From Azospirillum sp. TSH64 (GTDB lineage Bacteria > Pseudomonadota > Alphaproteobacteria > Azospirillales > Azospirillaceae), in assembly GCF_003116035.1 (NCBI RefSeq), contig NZ_LGQW01000015.1, positions 3,496,148 to 3,529,236 of the forward strand: a stretch of 33,089 nt of DNA, written 5' to 3'. The stretch's first letter is position 1; every line of letters starts with the position of its first letter. The notes beneath the pieces are model-generated. The model searched no databases. It worked only from the letters and a program-made list of their open reading frames with translations, and was not told the origin of the DNA. Below are positions 1 through 8,556 of this stretch, in pieces. Made by a program: the position numbers and the translations under genes.

Positions 1-1596
1 TTGCGCTGCGATGCCGCTGATCAGCTCGACCACCGCGCCGATCTGCTCGGCGGCGGTGACCAGATCGCGCATGGTGCGGTCGGCGCCGGTGGCGTCGGCC
101 ACCGCCTGGGTGGCGATGCGGGTGGAGTTCTCCACCTGCTGGCCGATCTCGGAGATCGAGGCCGACAGTTCCTCCGTCGCGGTGGCGACGGTCTGCACAT
201 TGGCGGACGCCTGTTCGGAGGCCGAGGCGACGAGCAGCGAGCGCTCGCTCGCCTCATGCGCGGTGGCGGTCAGCTCCGTCGCGGCGTCGCGCATGCCGGT
301 GGCGGCGTTGGCGACGGTGTCGACGATGCCCTTCACCGTCCGCTCGAAGGTGTCGGCCATCTGCATCATCGTCTGGCGGCGCTGGGCGGCGGCCTGCCGC
401 TCGCTCTCCTCCTGCGCCCTGCGCATCCGCTCCATCTCCAGCGCGTTCGTCTTGAAGATCTGGAGCGCGCGGGCCAGCGCACCGATCTCGTCGCGGCGGT
501 CGTCGTCGCTGACGGTCACCGTCAGGTCGCCCTCGGCCAGCCGGCCCATTTCCCGCGTGATGTTGCCGAGCGGCTTGGTGATCGCCCGCGAGATCGCCCA
601 GGCCAGCAGCAGGCCGAGCAGGACGGCGACCACCGTCACGGCGGTGCCGCGCGCTTCCGCCGCCGACACCTCGGCGGCGGCGGTGACCTCCAGCTGCGAC
701 AGGAAGCTGGTGGAATGGTCGCGGATCAGGCCGATCTTGTCGTTGATCTGCTTGCCGGCATTGCCCAACGTTTCAGTGTTCAGCGACTTCAGCTGGTCGC
801 TCAGCACGGCGATGCGGTCGATGCCGGCGCCATAGGCCGGCAGCTTGGCCACCGCGTCCGACAGCTTGGCCTTGACCGGGCCGTCGGCGATGCCGTCGCG
901 CAAGCCGTTCGCCTTCGCCGTCAGGTCGCCCAGATCCTTGCGGATACGGGCCAGATCCTCCGGCTTGGTTTCGGCGACGAAGCGGGCGACCAGCACGCGG
1001 ACCAGCAGGAACTGTTCGCTGACGTCGGCCGCCCGCACCGTGCGGTCCAGGTCGCCGCCGTCCTTCTCCGCCTTGACGGTGTCGCTCAGGGTGCGGCGGA
1101 TGTCGGCGCCCAGCGTGTTCACCACCGACGCGACGATGGAGTCGCGCTCGGTCCGCGCGGCGACCAGCCGGTCGAATCCGACGGTCAGCGTCTGGTGCAG
1201 GCCGGCGATCTCCTGCGCCGCCTGACGGTCGCCCGCATCGGTCATCCGCGCCGTGGCGTCCTCCAGCTTCCGGCGGAACTTGTCCATTTCGCCGCGGAAA
1301 CGGTTGGCCACATCGCCGGAGCCGCTGGAGACGAACTCCTCCGCCGCCCCCAGCGCATCGGAGATGTTGGTGTCGGCCTCGGCCACCGCCATCGCGACGT
1401 GCGATTGCGCCGCATAGCGGCGGAGCGCATCGTCGCTGGACCGCAAGCCGCTCCAGGATACCGCCCCCAGCCCGACCAGAAGCGCCAGCGTGACGCCGAA
1501 GCCGGTGTAGATCTTGGTCGCCGTGCGCAGGTTGGCGAAGGGACCGGCCTTGGTCGGCCGGGCTGCGGTCATCTGGTTGGGGCTGGCGGCGTTCAT
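1..1596 (-). CDS. Methyl-accepting chemotaxis protein, C-terminus cut by window edge
   Basis: Transmembrane chemoreceptor that would signal ligand binding to CheA/CheW at the inner membrane. I translated 532 codons with no stop before the window edge, so the C-terminal tip is missing. Residues about 29-48 are a first membrane helix, residues 50-312 a helical sensor region, and about 318-337 a second membrane helix. A HAMP domain follows (about 338-391, with TKPLGNITREMGRLAEGDLT), then the start of the methyl-accepting coiled coil (EELSASISEIGQQV, TRIATQAVADA). The ATG at 1596 is preceded by GAGGG about 9 bases upstream. The ligand cannot be told from sequence alone. A 571-residue ORF on the opposite strand is a shadow caused by high GC. 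Confidence 0.93.
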   Translation of the reverse strand, partial: MNAASPNQMTAARPTKAGPFANLRTATKIYTGFGVTLALLVGLGAVSWSGLRSSDDALRRYAAQSHVAMAVAEADTNISDALGAAEEFVSSGSGDVANRFRGEMDKFRRKLEDATARMTDAGDRQAAQEIAGLHQTLTVGFDRLVAARTERDSIVASVVNTLGADIRRTLSDTVKAEKDGGDLDRTVRAADVSEQFLLVRVLVARFVAETKPEDLARIRKDLGDLTAKANGLRDGIADGPVKAKLSDAVAKLPAYGAGIDRIAVLSDQLKSLNTETLGNAGKQINDKIGLIRDHSTSFLSQLEVTAAAEVSAAEARGTAVTVVAVLLGLLLAWAISRAITKPLGNITREMGRLAEGDLTVTVSDDDRRDEIGALARALQIFKTNALEMERMRRAQEESERQAAAQRRQTMMQMADTFERTVKGIVDTVANAATGMRDAATELTATAHEASERSLLVASASEQASANVQTVATATEELSASISEIGQQVENSTRIATQAVADATGADRTMRDLVTAAEQIGAVVELISGIAAQ

Positions 1597-1775
1597 CACT
1601 GGGACCCTCGTCTTCTGATCCGGCTGTTTCCGATCCGGCTACGGGCGATCTCCGATCTTTCGGATGGCCGGTTGTCGACGAGGTACCCTACAAGAACAAT
1701 GCCAAGGCTCCCTTAACGCCGCGATGTTTTTTTATCCTGCGAAATCGCCGTTTCTCCAATGAAAGCCGGTCTCAT

Positions 1776-1845
1776 CCTTCGCAATTTGCCAAAATCATTG
1801 AGATTGCTTTGCATTTTGCCAAAGCTCGACCTTCGCAATTGCGAA
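1776..1845. promoter_or_regulatory. Cluster of AT-rich palindromic boxes, possible operators
   Basis: Three related boxes lie between the stop of the SDR gene and the start of the chemoreceptor gene: TTCGCAATTTGCCAAA (from 1778), TTTGCATTTTGCCAAA (1808-1823) and the perfect 14-bp palindrome TTCGCAATTGCGAA (1832-1845). They stand out from the GC-rich surroundings. Both flanking genes read leftward, so the boxes are 180-250 bases upstream of the chemoreceptor. Operator function is inferred from the repeated pattern; no regulator gene is adjacent. Confidence 0.35.
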
Positions 1846-1855
1846 AATACGCCCA

Positions 1856-2644
1856 TTAGTTATAATACTGACCGCCGTTCACCTCTATCGTCTGGCCGGT
1901 GATGTATCCAGCCAGCCGGTTCGACGCGAGAAACAGGTAGGCGCCGACGCAGTCCTCCGCCCTCCCCAGACGTTTCAGCGGAATGCGCGCCGCGGTCTGC
2001 GCCAGCTTGTCGGCGGTCGAGTAGCGCTGGTGGAAGTCGGTGTCGATGGTGCCGGGCGACACCGCGTTGACGCGGATGCCGTGCGGTGCCAGTTCCGTCG
2101 CCAGCGAGCGGGCGAGGCTGGCCTGGAAGGCCTTGGCGGCGCTGTAGAGCGACGAGCCGGCGCTGCCCCCGGTGCGGCCGGAGATGGAGCCGGTGTTGAC
2201 GATGGCCCCCCTGGACGCGATCAGCGCCGGCAGGGCGCTGCGGCTGGCGACAACCGCCGAGGCGGCGTTCAGGTCGAACTGCTCCTGCAGGAAGCCGTCG
2301 TCGATGTCGGCCAGCGCCACCCGGCCCAGCATGGTTCCGGCATTGTTGACCAGCACGTCCAGCCCGCCCAGCCGGTCGATTGCCTGCTCCACCACAGCAC
2401 GGGTCTGCCCCTTGTCGGCGAAGTCGCCGGCCAGCCCGATCACGCCGTCTCCCATCCCGGCCGCCACCGCGTCCACCGCCGCAAGGTCGCGGCCATGGAT
2501 GGCGACGCGGGCGCCGAGCTGGGCGAAGGCCGCCGCCACCGCAGCACCGATGCCGCGGCTGCTGCCGGTGACCAGGACCCGCTTATCCCGGAACTCCTGC
2601 GCCAGCAGGTCGGCGGGCCAGGTGTCGATCTCAGTGGCGGTCAT
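1856..2644 (-). CDS. SDR family NAD(P)-dependent oxidoreductase
   Basis: Classical short-chain dehydrogenase/reductase of 262 residues, the usual length for the family. It shows the nucleotide-binding TGSSRGIG motif near the N-terminus, NNAGT, the catalytic serine in NTGSISG, the YSAAK active-site pair, and the C-terminal VNGGQYYN end typical of FabG-like enzymes. The substrate cannot be deduced. I chose the ATG at 2644 (MTATEIDTW) because GGAAGGA lies just upstream; the open frame continues 17 codons further but without a ribosome site. It is divergent from the RNA methyltransferase gene at 2837, with 192 bases between them in which I see no convincing promoter. Confidence 0.93.
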   Translation of the reverse strand: MTATEIDTWPADLLAQEFRDKRVLVTGSSRGIGAAVAAAFAQLGARVAIHGRDLAAVDAVAAGMGDGVIGLAGDFADKGQTRAVVEQAIDRLGGLDVLVNNAGTMLGRVALADIDDGFLQEQFDLNAASAVVASRSALPALIASRGAIVNTGSISGRTGGSAGSSLYSAAKAFQASLARSLATELAPHGIRVNAVSPGTIDTDFHQRYSTADKLAQTAARIPLKRLGRAEDCVGAYLFLASNRLAGYITGQTIEVNGGQYYN

Positions 2645-2836
2645 GACGCGCGTCCTTCCCCTGCTGCCCGGCCCGGTCCATGTTCGGAATCGCAAGCCGG
2701 CTTGATTGTTCGTGTTCCAATCCGATCATAGGGGCCGGCAGTCCGGCGTCAACAGCCGGGCCTTCGCGCCGGCGACATCCGGCTGTTTTGCGAGAATCCT
2801 GTCGATGGAAGCCGGCCCTTCGGGCTATGTAGGCGC

Positions 2837-4039
2837 ATGAACACCGACCCGACCAGCCCCGCCCAGCCTTTCGAGATTTTCCTGGTGGCCGCCCCCGGCC
2901 TGGAACCCGTGCTGTGCGCGGAGGCCAGCGACCGCGGCTTCACCGACCCCACCATGGTTAAGGGCGGGGTGACGGTCACCGGCGGCTGGCCGGAGGTCTG
3001 GCGCGCCAATCTGGAGCTGCGCGGCGCCACCCGCGTTTTGGCGCGCATCGCCAGCTTCCGCGCCCTGCATCTGGCCCAGTTGGACAAGCGCGCCCGCCGC
3101 GTGCCGTGGGCCGAGATCCTGCGCGCCGACGTGCCGGTGCGGGTCGAGGCCTCCTGCAAGGCGTCGCGCATCTACCATGCCGGCGCCGCCGCCCAGCGCA
3201 TCGAGCGCGCCATCGCCGAGGAACTCGGCGCCCCCATCGTCAAGGCGGCGCCCAAGAAGACCGGAAAGTCCGCCGAAAAGAACTCCGGGGACGCTCCGGA
3301 AGACGACACCCGAGCCGTCCAGATCAAGGCACGGATCGACGACGACCTCTGCACCATCAGCGTCGACAGCTCCGGCGAGTCGCTGCACAAGCGCGGCCAC
3401 AAGGAGGCGGTCAACAAGGCGCCGATGCGCGAGACGCTGGCATCCCTGTTCCTGCGCCAGTGCGGCTATGACGGGCGCGAGCCGATGCCTGTGGTGGATC
3501 CGATGTGCGGCTCCGGCACCTTCGTCATCGAGGCGGCCGAGATCGCCGCCGGCCTGAAGCCCGGCCGCTCCCGCTCCTTCGCCTTCGAGCAGCTCGCCAC
3601 GTTCGACCCCGCCCGCTGGCAGGACCTGCGCGGCAATGCCACGGTCACGCCGCCGGCCGTGCGCTTCTACGGCAGCGACCGCGACGCCGGCGCCGTCACG
3701 ATGAGCCGCGCCAATGCGGAGCGGGCCGGCGTCGGCGCCTGGACCGACTTCGCCCACCACGCCATCAGCGACCTGACCCCGCCGGAGGGTCCGCCCGGCC
3801 TCGTCATCGTCAACCCGCCCTACGGCGCCCGCATCGGCGAGGGCAAGTCCCTGATCCCGCTCTACCACGCCATGGGCCAGACGCTGAAAACCCGCTTCGC
3901 CGGCTGGCGCGTGGGCATCGTCACCAACGAAGCCGCCCTGGCGAAGGCGACGGAACTGCCGTTCCAGGAAGGCGGGGTGTCGGTGTCGAACGGGGGGATC
4001 AGGGTGACGCTGTATCAGACGGGGGTGTTGGGGGAATAG
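2837..4039 (+). CDS. THUMP-domain class I SAM-dependent RNA methyltransferase (RlmL N-terminal-like)
   Basis: Predicted guanine-N2 methyltransferase of the RlmL/YpsC group acting on 23S rRNA; the exact target is inferred from the family. The protein is 400 residues. The N-terminal half (about 10-190) carries the THUMP-type RNA-binding region, including the SGESLHKRGH segment. The methyltransferase half has DPMCGSGTFVIEAA (D221) for SAM binding and the catalytic NPPYGAR (N326-Y329). A lysine-rich insert around residues 136-155 is probably a loop. The gene stands alone, divergent from the SDR gene and convergent with the DUF1828-type gene. There is no strong Shine-Dalgarno before the ATG. Confidence 0.9.
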   Translation: MNTDPTSPAQPFEIFLVAAPGLEPVLCAEASDRGFTDPTMVKGGVTVTGGWPEVWRANLELRGATRVLARIASFRALHLAQLDKRARRVPWAEILRADVPVRVEASCKASRIYHAGAAAQRIERAIAEELGAPIVKAAPKKTGKSAEKNSGDAPEDDTRAVQIKARIDDDLCTISVDSSGESLHKRGHKEAVNKAPMRETLASLFLRQCGYDGREPMPVVDPMCGSGTFVIEAAEIAAGLKPGRSRSFAFEQLATFDPARWQDLRGNATVTPPAVRFYGSDRDAGAVTMSRANAERAGVGAWTDFAHHAISDLTPPEGPPGLVIVNPPYGARIGEGKSLIPLYHAMGQTLKTRFAGWRVGIVTNEAALAKATELPFQEGGVSVSNGGIRVTLYQTGVLGE

Positions 4040-4108
4040 GTCTGTTCTGAACGCCCTCAATACAGGTCAAGGCCGGCGCACGAAAATCCACGATCACTAT
4101 GGCACAGC

Positions 4109-4132
4109 CTGCCTGATTGATCGTTCAGGCAG
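4109..4132. terminator. Hairpin between convergent genes
   Basis: CTGCCTGA and TCAGGCAG form an 8-bp stem around an 8-base loop. The right arm includes the stop codon of the DUF1828-type gene, and the hairpin lies 70 bases after the RNA methyltransferase stop. No T-run follows on either strand, so a terminator role is only a suggestion. Confidence 0.35.
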
Positions 4133-4907
4133 CCAGCAGCAGGTCACGCATTGCTTCCGGTTGAGAAATCGGAACAATCGTGGCGACCTCACGAATGCGT
4201 CCGATGTCTTCCTCTCGGTACAGCAGGCGCCGGTCATCGAGCGCAGCAACACGCTGTCCCCGCCAATCTCTCAGATCATAGCAGCGGGCAAATACATTCT
4301 CGGCACGCGCCTTGGCAACGCTTGCATGACTGCTTTCCGCAGGAAGGGTAAATATTGCCGTCTCCAGTTCGGAAGACCGAACGAGAAAATCGACAGGGAC
4401 AACGACATTCCCCCTGCCATTTACCTTCGCATTTTGCTCATAATCCAAAGACGTGTCTTCAATTATGCTTTCGACTTCCTCTTGGAAACTGCCCTGACTC
4501 GCAATTCTATGGGTGAAAATCAGGTCGGCCACGCGAATGCACGCCTGCCCCAAGCGGATCATCCCCATCGCCAATTCCTGTGGTGCAACAGTGCAGGAAA
4601 GCACTCCCTTCGAATGCTCGATGCCGTGCGTTTCAAGAATATCCAACGTCAAGCGTCTGCGCCGTGCTGAACGCAGGGGCCGAATATCCATCTGATCGAG
4701 CCAGAGGAATGTATTGCCGAAGTCAGTCAAGGTCATCGGCATTATCGTCGACAGCAGGCTTGGCCGATCCGCGATGAAAATGTCCACGGATGAGCCATCT
4801 GGATAGCGGAATGCCGTTGAAATCCGGACATGACCTTTCGGAAGCATGTCGATTTCCTCGACAAGCGGGCAGGATTTGAAGCAGTCCTTTACTTCGGTCA
4901 ACTCCAT
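4125..4907 (-). CDS. DUF1828/DUF1829-type protein
   Basis: About 260 residues. The N-terminal third resembles DUF1828: DIFIADRPSLL, then LTDFGNTFLWLDQ, matching the family's 'LTD.G.TL..L' core. The rest is compatible with a DUF1829-type C-terminus. Such proteins are found scattered in mobile and defence-rich regions; the molecular function is unknown to me. The upstream gene ends at 4925, so the pair is an operon. A GTG at 4928 would overlap that stop by 4 bases, but AGGAGGG lies between it and the ATG at 4907 (or a GTG at 4910), which I prefer. Base composition is clearly less GC-rich than the neighbouring core genes, suggesting transfer. Confidence 0.75.
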   Translation of the reverse strand: MELTEVKDCFKSCPLVEEIDMLPKGHVRISTAFRYPDGSSVDIFIADRPSLLSTIMPMTLTDFGNTFLWLDQMDIRPLRSARRRRLTLDILETHGIEHSKGVLSCTVAPQELAMGMIRLGQACIRVADLIFTHRIASQGSFQEEVESIIEDTSLDYEQNAKVNGRGNVVVPVDFLVRSSELETAIFTLPAESSHASVAKARAENVFARCYDLRDWRGQRVAALDDRRLLYREEDIGRIREVATIVPISQPEAMRDLLLAA

Positions 4908-4924
4908 CACAGTCCCGACCCTCC

Positions 4925-5368
4925 TCACAGTCCAGCCAAGTCGGGTGGCAGGATCAACGAGCCATCATGAACTATGTGAGCCATCCGGCAAAAGGCGTCA
5001 AACACCTCTTTGAGAGATCGACCATCAAGGTCGCTGCGATCCACAACCTGATGCTTCAGGTTCTGACGTGGGCAATCCGGGTGATGCAAAGAGTGTTTAT
5101 GGCTTCTGCCTGCCGGTTTGTGGGGGCGGCTATCGACCTCCAGCCTGCAAATCGGGCCGACGCCTGGAATCTTCACGTTCAACGTTTTGGCCCCCGTCTC
5201 GGCGACCAGCTGCACATTCAGCAACGCTTCCACGCCATCGGCATTGGCAATCGGAATATCCCGCGCCTCCCAGGCAACGGAAATCTCACTCCGTTGTTCA
5301 AGGCGAATATCCCCGACGATCCGCTTTCCAGGCATGTCCCGAAGACGTTCGAATTCGCTGCGATCCAT
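4925..5368 (-). CDS. Uncharacterised partner of the DUF1828-type gene
   Basis: A 147-residue soluble protein I do not firmly recognise; it may belong to a DUF6978-like group, which is a guess. It begins MDRSEFERLRDMPGKRIVGD, has a basic, histidine-rich middle (HKPAGRSHKHSLHHPDCPR) and ends in LILPPDLAGL. The middle resembles a place where a nucleic acid or metal could bind, but no catalytic motif is visible. The ATG at 5368 was chosen for a compact protein; the frame is open to a TTG at 5470, and neither start has a good ribosome site. It is followed closely by the DUF1828-type gene and shares its lower GC content. The promoter should lie between 5369 and the tRNA at 5506. Confidence 0.6.
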   Translation of the reverse strand: MDRSEFERLRDMPGKRIVGDIRLEQRSEISVAWEARDIPIANADGVEALLNVQLVAETGAKTLNVKIPGVGPICRLEVDSRPHKPAGRSHKHSLHHPDCPRQNLKHQVVDRSDLDGRSLKEVFDAFCRMAHIVHDGSLILPPDLAGL

Positions 5369-5505
5369 GGGAAACCCGTTTCGGCAGACCGGTTCGGAAG
5401 AGGAGAATGCCGAAAGGGGTACATCAAAAATGATGTCTGGGCGACGGCTTTTCCGCACATCCATGCGCAAGAATCGTCTGTGAGGCTGCTGGAATTTTAT
5501 GAAAA

Positions 5506-5581
<76 letters not shown>

Positions 5582-5627
5582 GTTGTACCTTCAAGCCCGC
5601 GCTCAACGAACTCATCCAGCGCGTGGA

Positions 5628-5703
5628 TGGCGTCCCCAAGGGGATTCGAACCCCTGTTACCGCCGTGAGAGGGCGGTGTCCTAGGCCTCTAGACGATGGG
5701 GAC
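5628..5703 (-). tRNA. tRNA-Glu (anticodon CTC), copy 1
   Basis: A 76-base cloverleaf on the minus strand with acceptor stem GTCCCCA/TGGGGAC, anticodon loop CTCTCAC (CTC, reading GAG) and encoded CCA. By eye it differs from the next copy by one base in the T-loop (TTCGAAT against TTCGACT). Confidence 0.96.
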
Positions 5704-5770
5704 GTCTGGTCCCGATGATTGCAACGGCGGTGGAGGCTGCCACCGGCCGCTCGACCCAACCCGGAAAGGT

Positions 5771-5846
5771 TGGCGTCCCCAAGGGGAGTCGAACCCCTGT
5801 TACCGCCGTGAGAGGGCGGTGTCCTAGGCCTCTAGACGATGGGGAC
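5771..5846 (-). tRNA. tRNA-Glu (anticodon CTC), copy 2
   Basis: A 76-base cloverleaf on the minus strand, nearly identical to the copy at 5628, with anticodon CTC and encoded CCA. It is the promoter-proximal member of the array. Two CTC genes fit the heavy use of GAG codons in a GC-rich genome. Confidence 0.96.
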
Positions 5847-5889
5847 GTCATCGGCGTGGGCGGGTTTCTAACGAAGCCCGGCCCCCCGA

Positions 5890-6927
5890 TCAAGCCTTTT
5901 CTTGCAGGCTGCGCAAAATACCCAGCAGCCCGTCCACGACAGCCGCCGGCGTATCGAAGGCCGTCACGAAGCGCGCCGTGCCGTCGTCCCAGCGGTAGAA
6001 GCCATAGCCGGCCCCTTCCAGCGCCTCGGCATAGGCCGCGGGCAGGCGGACGAACAGCTCGTTGGCCTCCACCGGGTGGGCCAGCTCGACGCCGGGCAGC
6101 GCCGTCAGCCCTTCGGCCAGACGGTCGGCCATGGCGTTGGCGTGGGCGGCCAGCCGCAGCCACAGCCCATCCTCCAGCCAGGCGTCGAGCTGCGCCGACA
6201 GGAAGCGCATCTTCGACACCAGATGGCCGCCGCGCTTGCGGCCGAAACCGAAATCCTCGGCCATCGCCGGGTTGAAGAACACCACCGCCTCGGCGGCGAG
6301 GCAGCCGCCCTTGGTGCCGCCCAGCGTCAGCACGTCGACCCCGGCGCGCCACGTCACGTCGGCCGGCTTGCAGCCCAGCCGGGCGATGGCGTTGGCGAAG
6401 CGGGCGCCGTCCATATGCACGGCCATGCCGTTGGCATGGGCGGCCTCGACCAGCGCCTCGACCTCCGCCGGGGTGTAAACGGTGCCGGCCTCGGTCGCCT
6501 GGGTCAGGCTGAGGGCGGCGGGCTGGACGCGGTGGACGACGCCGACGCCGGCCTTGGCGATGTGGCGAGACACGATGTCCGGCGTCAGCTTGCCATGCGC
6601 GCTGGCCAGCGGCACCAGCTTGGCGCCGCCGGTGAAGAACTCCGGCGCGCCGCATTCGTCGATGGTGATGTGCGCCTCGTCATGGCACAGCACCGCGCCG
6701 TAGGGCGGCACCAGCGCCGACAGCGCCAGCGAGTTGGCGGCCGTGCCGGTGGCGACCGGGAAGACGGCGACCTCGGTCTCGAAGATCGCGCACAGCCGCT
6801 CGGTCACCCGCGCGGTCCAGGGGTCGTTGCCATAGGGCGACGCGGTGCCGGAGGACGCGGCGGCCAGCGCCGTCATCACCTGTGGGGCGGCACCGGCGAC
6901 GTTGTCGCTGCGGAAATCATGCATCAT
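5890..6927 (-). CDS. ltaE: Low-specificity L-threonine aldolase
   Basis: PLP enzyme cleaving L-threonine or allo-threonine to glycine and acetaldehyde. The 345 residues match the family length. The N-terminal FRSDNVAGAAPQV, the ASPYGNDPWT segment, the HMDGARFANA motif with the cofactor-contacting aspartate, and the PLP lysine in TLGGTKGG are all visible. Two ATG codons in tandem (6927, 6924) offer equivalent starts; no strong ribosome site precedes them. The gene lies 24 bases downstream of a small membrane protein gene on the same strand and probably shares its transcript. The three tRNA-Glu genes follow on the same strand. Confidence 0.93.
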   Translation of the reverse strand: MMHDFRSDNVAGAAPQVMTALAAASSGTASPYGNDPWTARVTERLCAIFETEVAVFPVATGTAANSLALSALVPPYGAVLCHDEAHITIDECGAPEFFTGGAKLVPLASAHGKLTPDIVSRHIAKAGVGVVHRVQPAALSLTQATEAGTVYTPAEVEALVEAAHANGMAVHMDGARFANAIARLGCKPADVTWRAGVDVLTLGGTKGGCLAAEAVVFFNPAMAEDFGFGRKRGGHLVSKMRFLSAQLDAWLEDGLWLRLAAHANAMADRLAEGLTALPGVELAHPVEANELFVRLPAAYAEALEGAGYGFYRWDDGTARFVTAFDTPAAVVDGLLGILRSLQEKA

Positions 6928-6951
6928 CTGTGTCCGGATAGGGGGAAACGG

Positions 6952-7269
6952 TCACTTGCCGGCGGTCACCGTCGCGGTGACGGCGCCGTTGCGCGGGTCG
7001 ATCAGATACAGGCGGTCCGGCCCCTGCGGCAGGGTCACCTTGAACAGCACGCGGTTGCCGGCCACCAGCATCTCGCCGATGCGGGCGCCGGCCGGAACGT
7101 CCAGCGTCACCTCGGCCGGGCGTTCGGCCGGAACCGGCGCCGGGGCGGTGGCCGTCAGGGAGGCGCGGGTGGGATCCGACATCCGCTTGTACAGCTCCAC
7201 CCCCAGAAAGGTGAAGCCGGCGAGGATGAGAACGCCCATGATGACGACGAGTACCTTGAGGATCTGCAC
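6952..7269 (-). CDS. Small single-pass membrane protein, DUF6476-like
   Basis: A 105-residue protein with an N-terminal membrane helix (VQILKVLVVIMGVLILAGF, then FLGVELYKRM) and a short soluble domain ending LYLIDPRNGAVTATVTAGK. This layout matches the DUF6476 proteins that are common in alphaproteobacteria; their role is unknown. I take the GTG at 7269 as start because it gives a clean N-terminal helix and GGGAGTGG lies about 10 bases upstream; the longer open frame is out-of-register coding. It is divergent from the pseudouridine synthase gene, with 52 bases between starts, and followed by ltaE. Confidence 0.75.
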   Translation of the reverse strand: MQILKVLVVIMGVLILAGFTFLGVELYKRMSDPTRASLTATAPAPVPAERPAEVTLDVPAGARIGEMLVAGNRVLFKVTLPQGPDRLYLIDPRNGAVTATVTAGK

Positions 7270-7321
7270 GGTTTGGGGTCCACTCCCGGACGATTGAAAC
7301 AGGACGCGATACGCGAAGCCG

Positions 7322-8395
7322 ATGCCAGCCGATATGCCTGACGACCAGATGCCGGACGATCTGCCCGACGATTTCCTCGATGCGGACGACGACGCCGGCT
7401 CCCCTGCCGACGCCGCTCCCCAGCTGCTCGCCCACACCATCCCCGACGAGGCGGCGGGCCAGCGGCTGGACAAGGCATTGGCGGCGGGCCTGCCGGACCT
7501 GTCGCGGTCGCGCGTGCAGGCCCTGCTGGAACAGGGCTGCGTGCGCAGCGACGGCCGGACGATAACGGACGCGTCCCTGAGGGTCAAACCCGGCCAGACC
7601 TTCGAGGTGCAGGTTCCGGGCTCGCAAGCGGCCGAACCGCTGGCGCAGGACATCCCGCTCGACGTGGTCTATGAGGATGCCGACGTGCTGGTGGTCGACA
7701 AGCCGGCCGGCCTCGTGGTCCATCCCGCCGCCGGCAACCCCGACGGCACGCTGGTCAACGCCCTGCTGGCCCATTGCGGCGACAGCCTGTCCGGCATCGG
7801 CGGGGTGCGGCGGCCCGGCATCGTCCACCGGCTGGACAAGGACACCAGCGGCCTGATGGTGGTCGCCAAGAACGACCGCGCCCACCATGGCCTGTCGGAC
7901 CAGTTCGCCGACCGCACGCTCAGCCGCACCTATCTGGCGCTGGTCTGGGGCGTGCCCAACCCGACCCACGGCCGGATCGAGGGCAACATCGGCCGCAGCA
8001 GCGCCGACCGCAAGAAGATGGCGGTGGTCACCGGCGGCGGGAAGCCGGCCGGCACCAAGTACCGGGTGGTCAAGAGCTTCGGCATGGCCGCCTCGCTGGT
8101 CGAATGCGTGCTGGAGACCGGGCGCACCCACCAGATCCGCGTCCACCTGACCCACATCGGCCATCCGCTGGTCGGCGATCCGCTCTATGGCCGCGGGCGG
8201 TCGGGGCGGCCGGGCGGCAAATTCGCCTCGCTGCTGCCGGAACCGGTGCGGTCCAGCCTTGTTGGGTTTCCGCGTCAGGCGCTGCACGCCGCGGCCCTGA
8301 CCTTCCGTCATCCGGTTAGTGGCGAAATTGTGGCATTCCGCTCCTCAATTCCGGCGGATATTCATGAACTAATTGTCACCCTGGAGTCGGCTTAA
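7322..8395 (+). CDS. RluA-family 23S rRNA pseudouridine synthase (RluD-like)
   Basis: Converts uridines to pseudouridine in rRNA. The 357-residue protein has an acidic N-terminal extension (about residues 1-38), an S4 RNA-binding domain (about 45-100; QRLDKALAAGLPDLSRSRVQ) and the RluA catalytic domain. The catalytic aspartate is in HRLDKDTSGLMVVAKN; downstream are GRTHQIRVHLTHIGHPLVGD and LHAAALTFRHP. The S4 domain and overall length favour RluD over RluA or RluC, which is inference. ATG codons at 7334 and 7349 could also be starts. rpoH follows 161 bases later on the same strand. Confidence 0.92.
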   Translation: MPADMPDDQMPDDLPDDFLDADDDAGSPADAAPQLLAHTIPDEAAGQRLDKALAAGLPDLSRSRVQALLEQGCVRSDGRTITDASLRVKPGQTFEVQVPGSQAAEPLAQDIPLDVVYEDADVLVVDKPAGLVVHPAAGNPDGTLVNALLAHCGDSLSGIGGVRRPGIVHRLDKDTSGLMVVAKNDRAHHGLSDQFADRTLSRTYLALVWGVPNPTHGRIEGNIGRSSADRKKMAVVTGGGKPAGTKYRVVKSFGMAASLVECVLETGRTHQIRVHLTHIGHPLVGDPLYGRGRSGRPGGKFASLLPEPVRSSLVGFPRQALHAAALTFRHPVSGEIVAFRSSIPADIHELIVTLESA

Positions 8396-8556
8396 AACGG
8401 TACACCGGGAAATGTTTCTTGGTTAGACTCGGCGTCAATGGCGAGGTTCCTTCGCCCGCTCATTGCGAGGGGCCTATGGAACCCGCGCTGAAGAACGGCG
8501 GCGGCCCCTGAAATCCTTCGGATGGGAACGCCGGCTGTCAGGAGAGGGGTTTTACC

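Noticed and set aside
1..1716. Rightward 571-codon open frame
   Set aside because: It is the antisense of the chemoreceptor gene, which has clear membrane helices, HAMP and signalling motifs; the arginine- and glycine-rich translation is typical of GC-rich shadows.
5902..7341. Rightward 479-codon open frame
   Set aside because: Antisense of ltaE and the small membrane protein; no motif in its translation.
6917..8311. Leftward 464-codon open frame over the pseudouridine synthase
   Set aside because: The opposite strand encodes S4 and RluA catalytic motifs; this frame has none.
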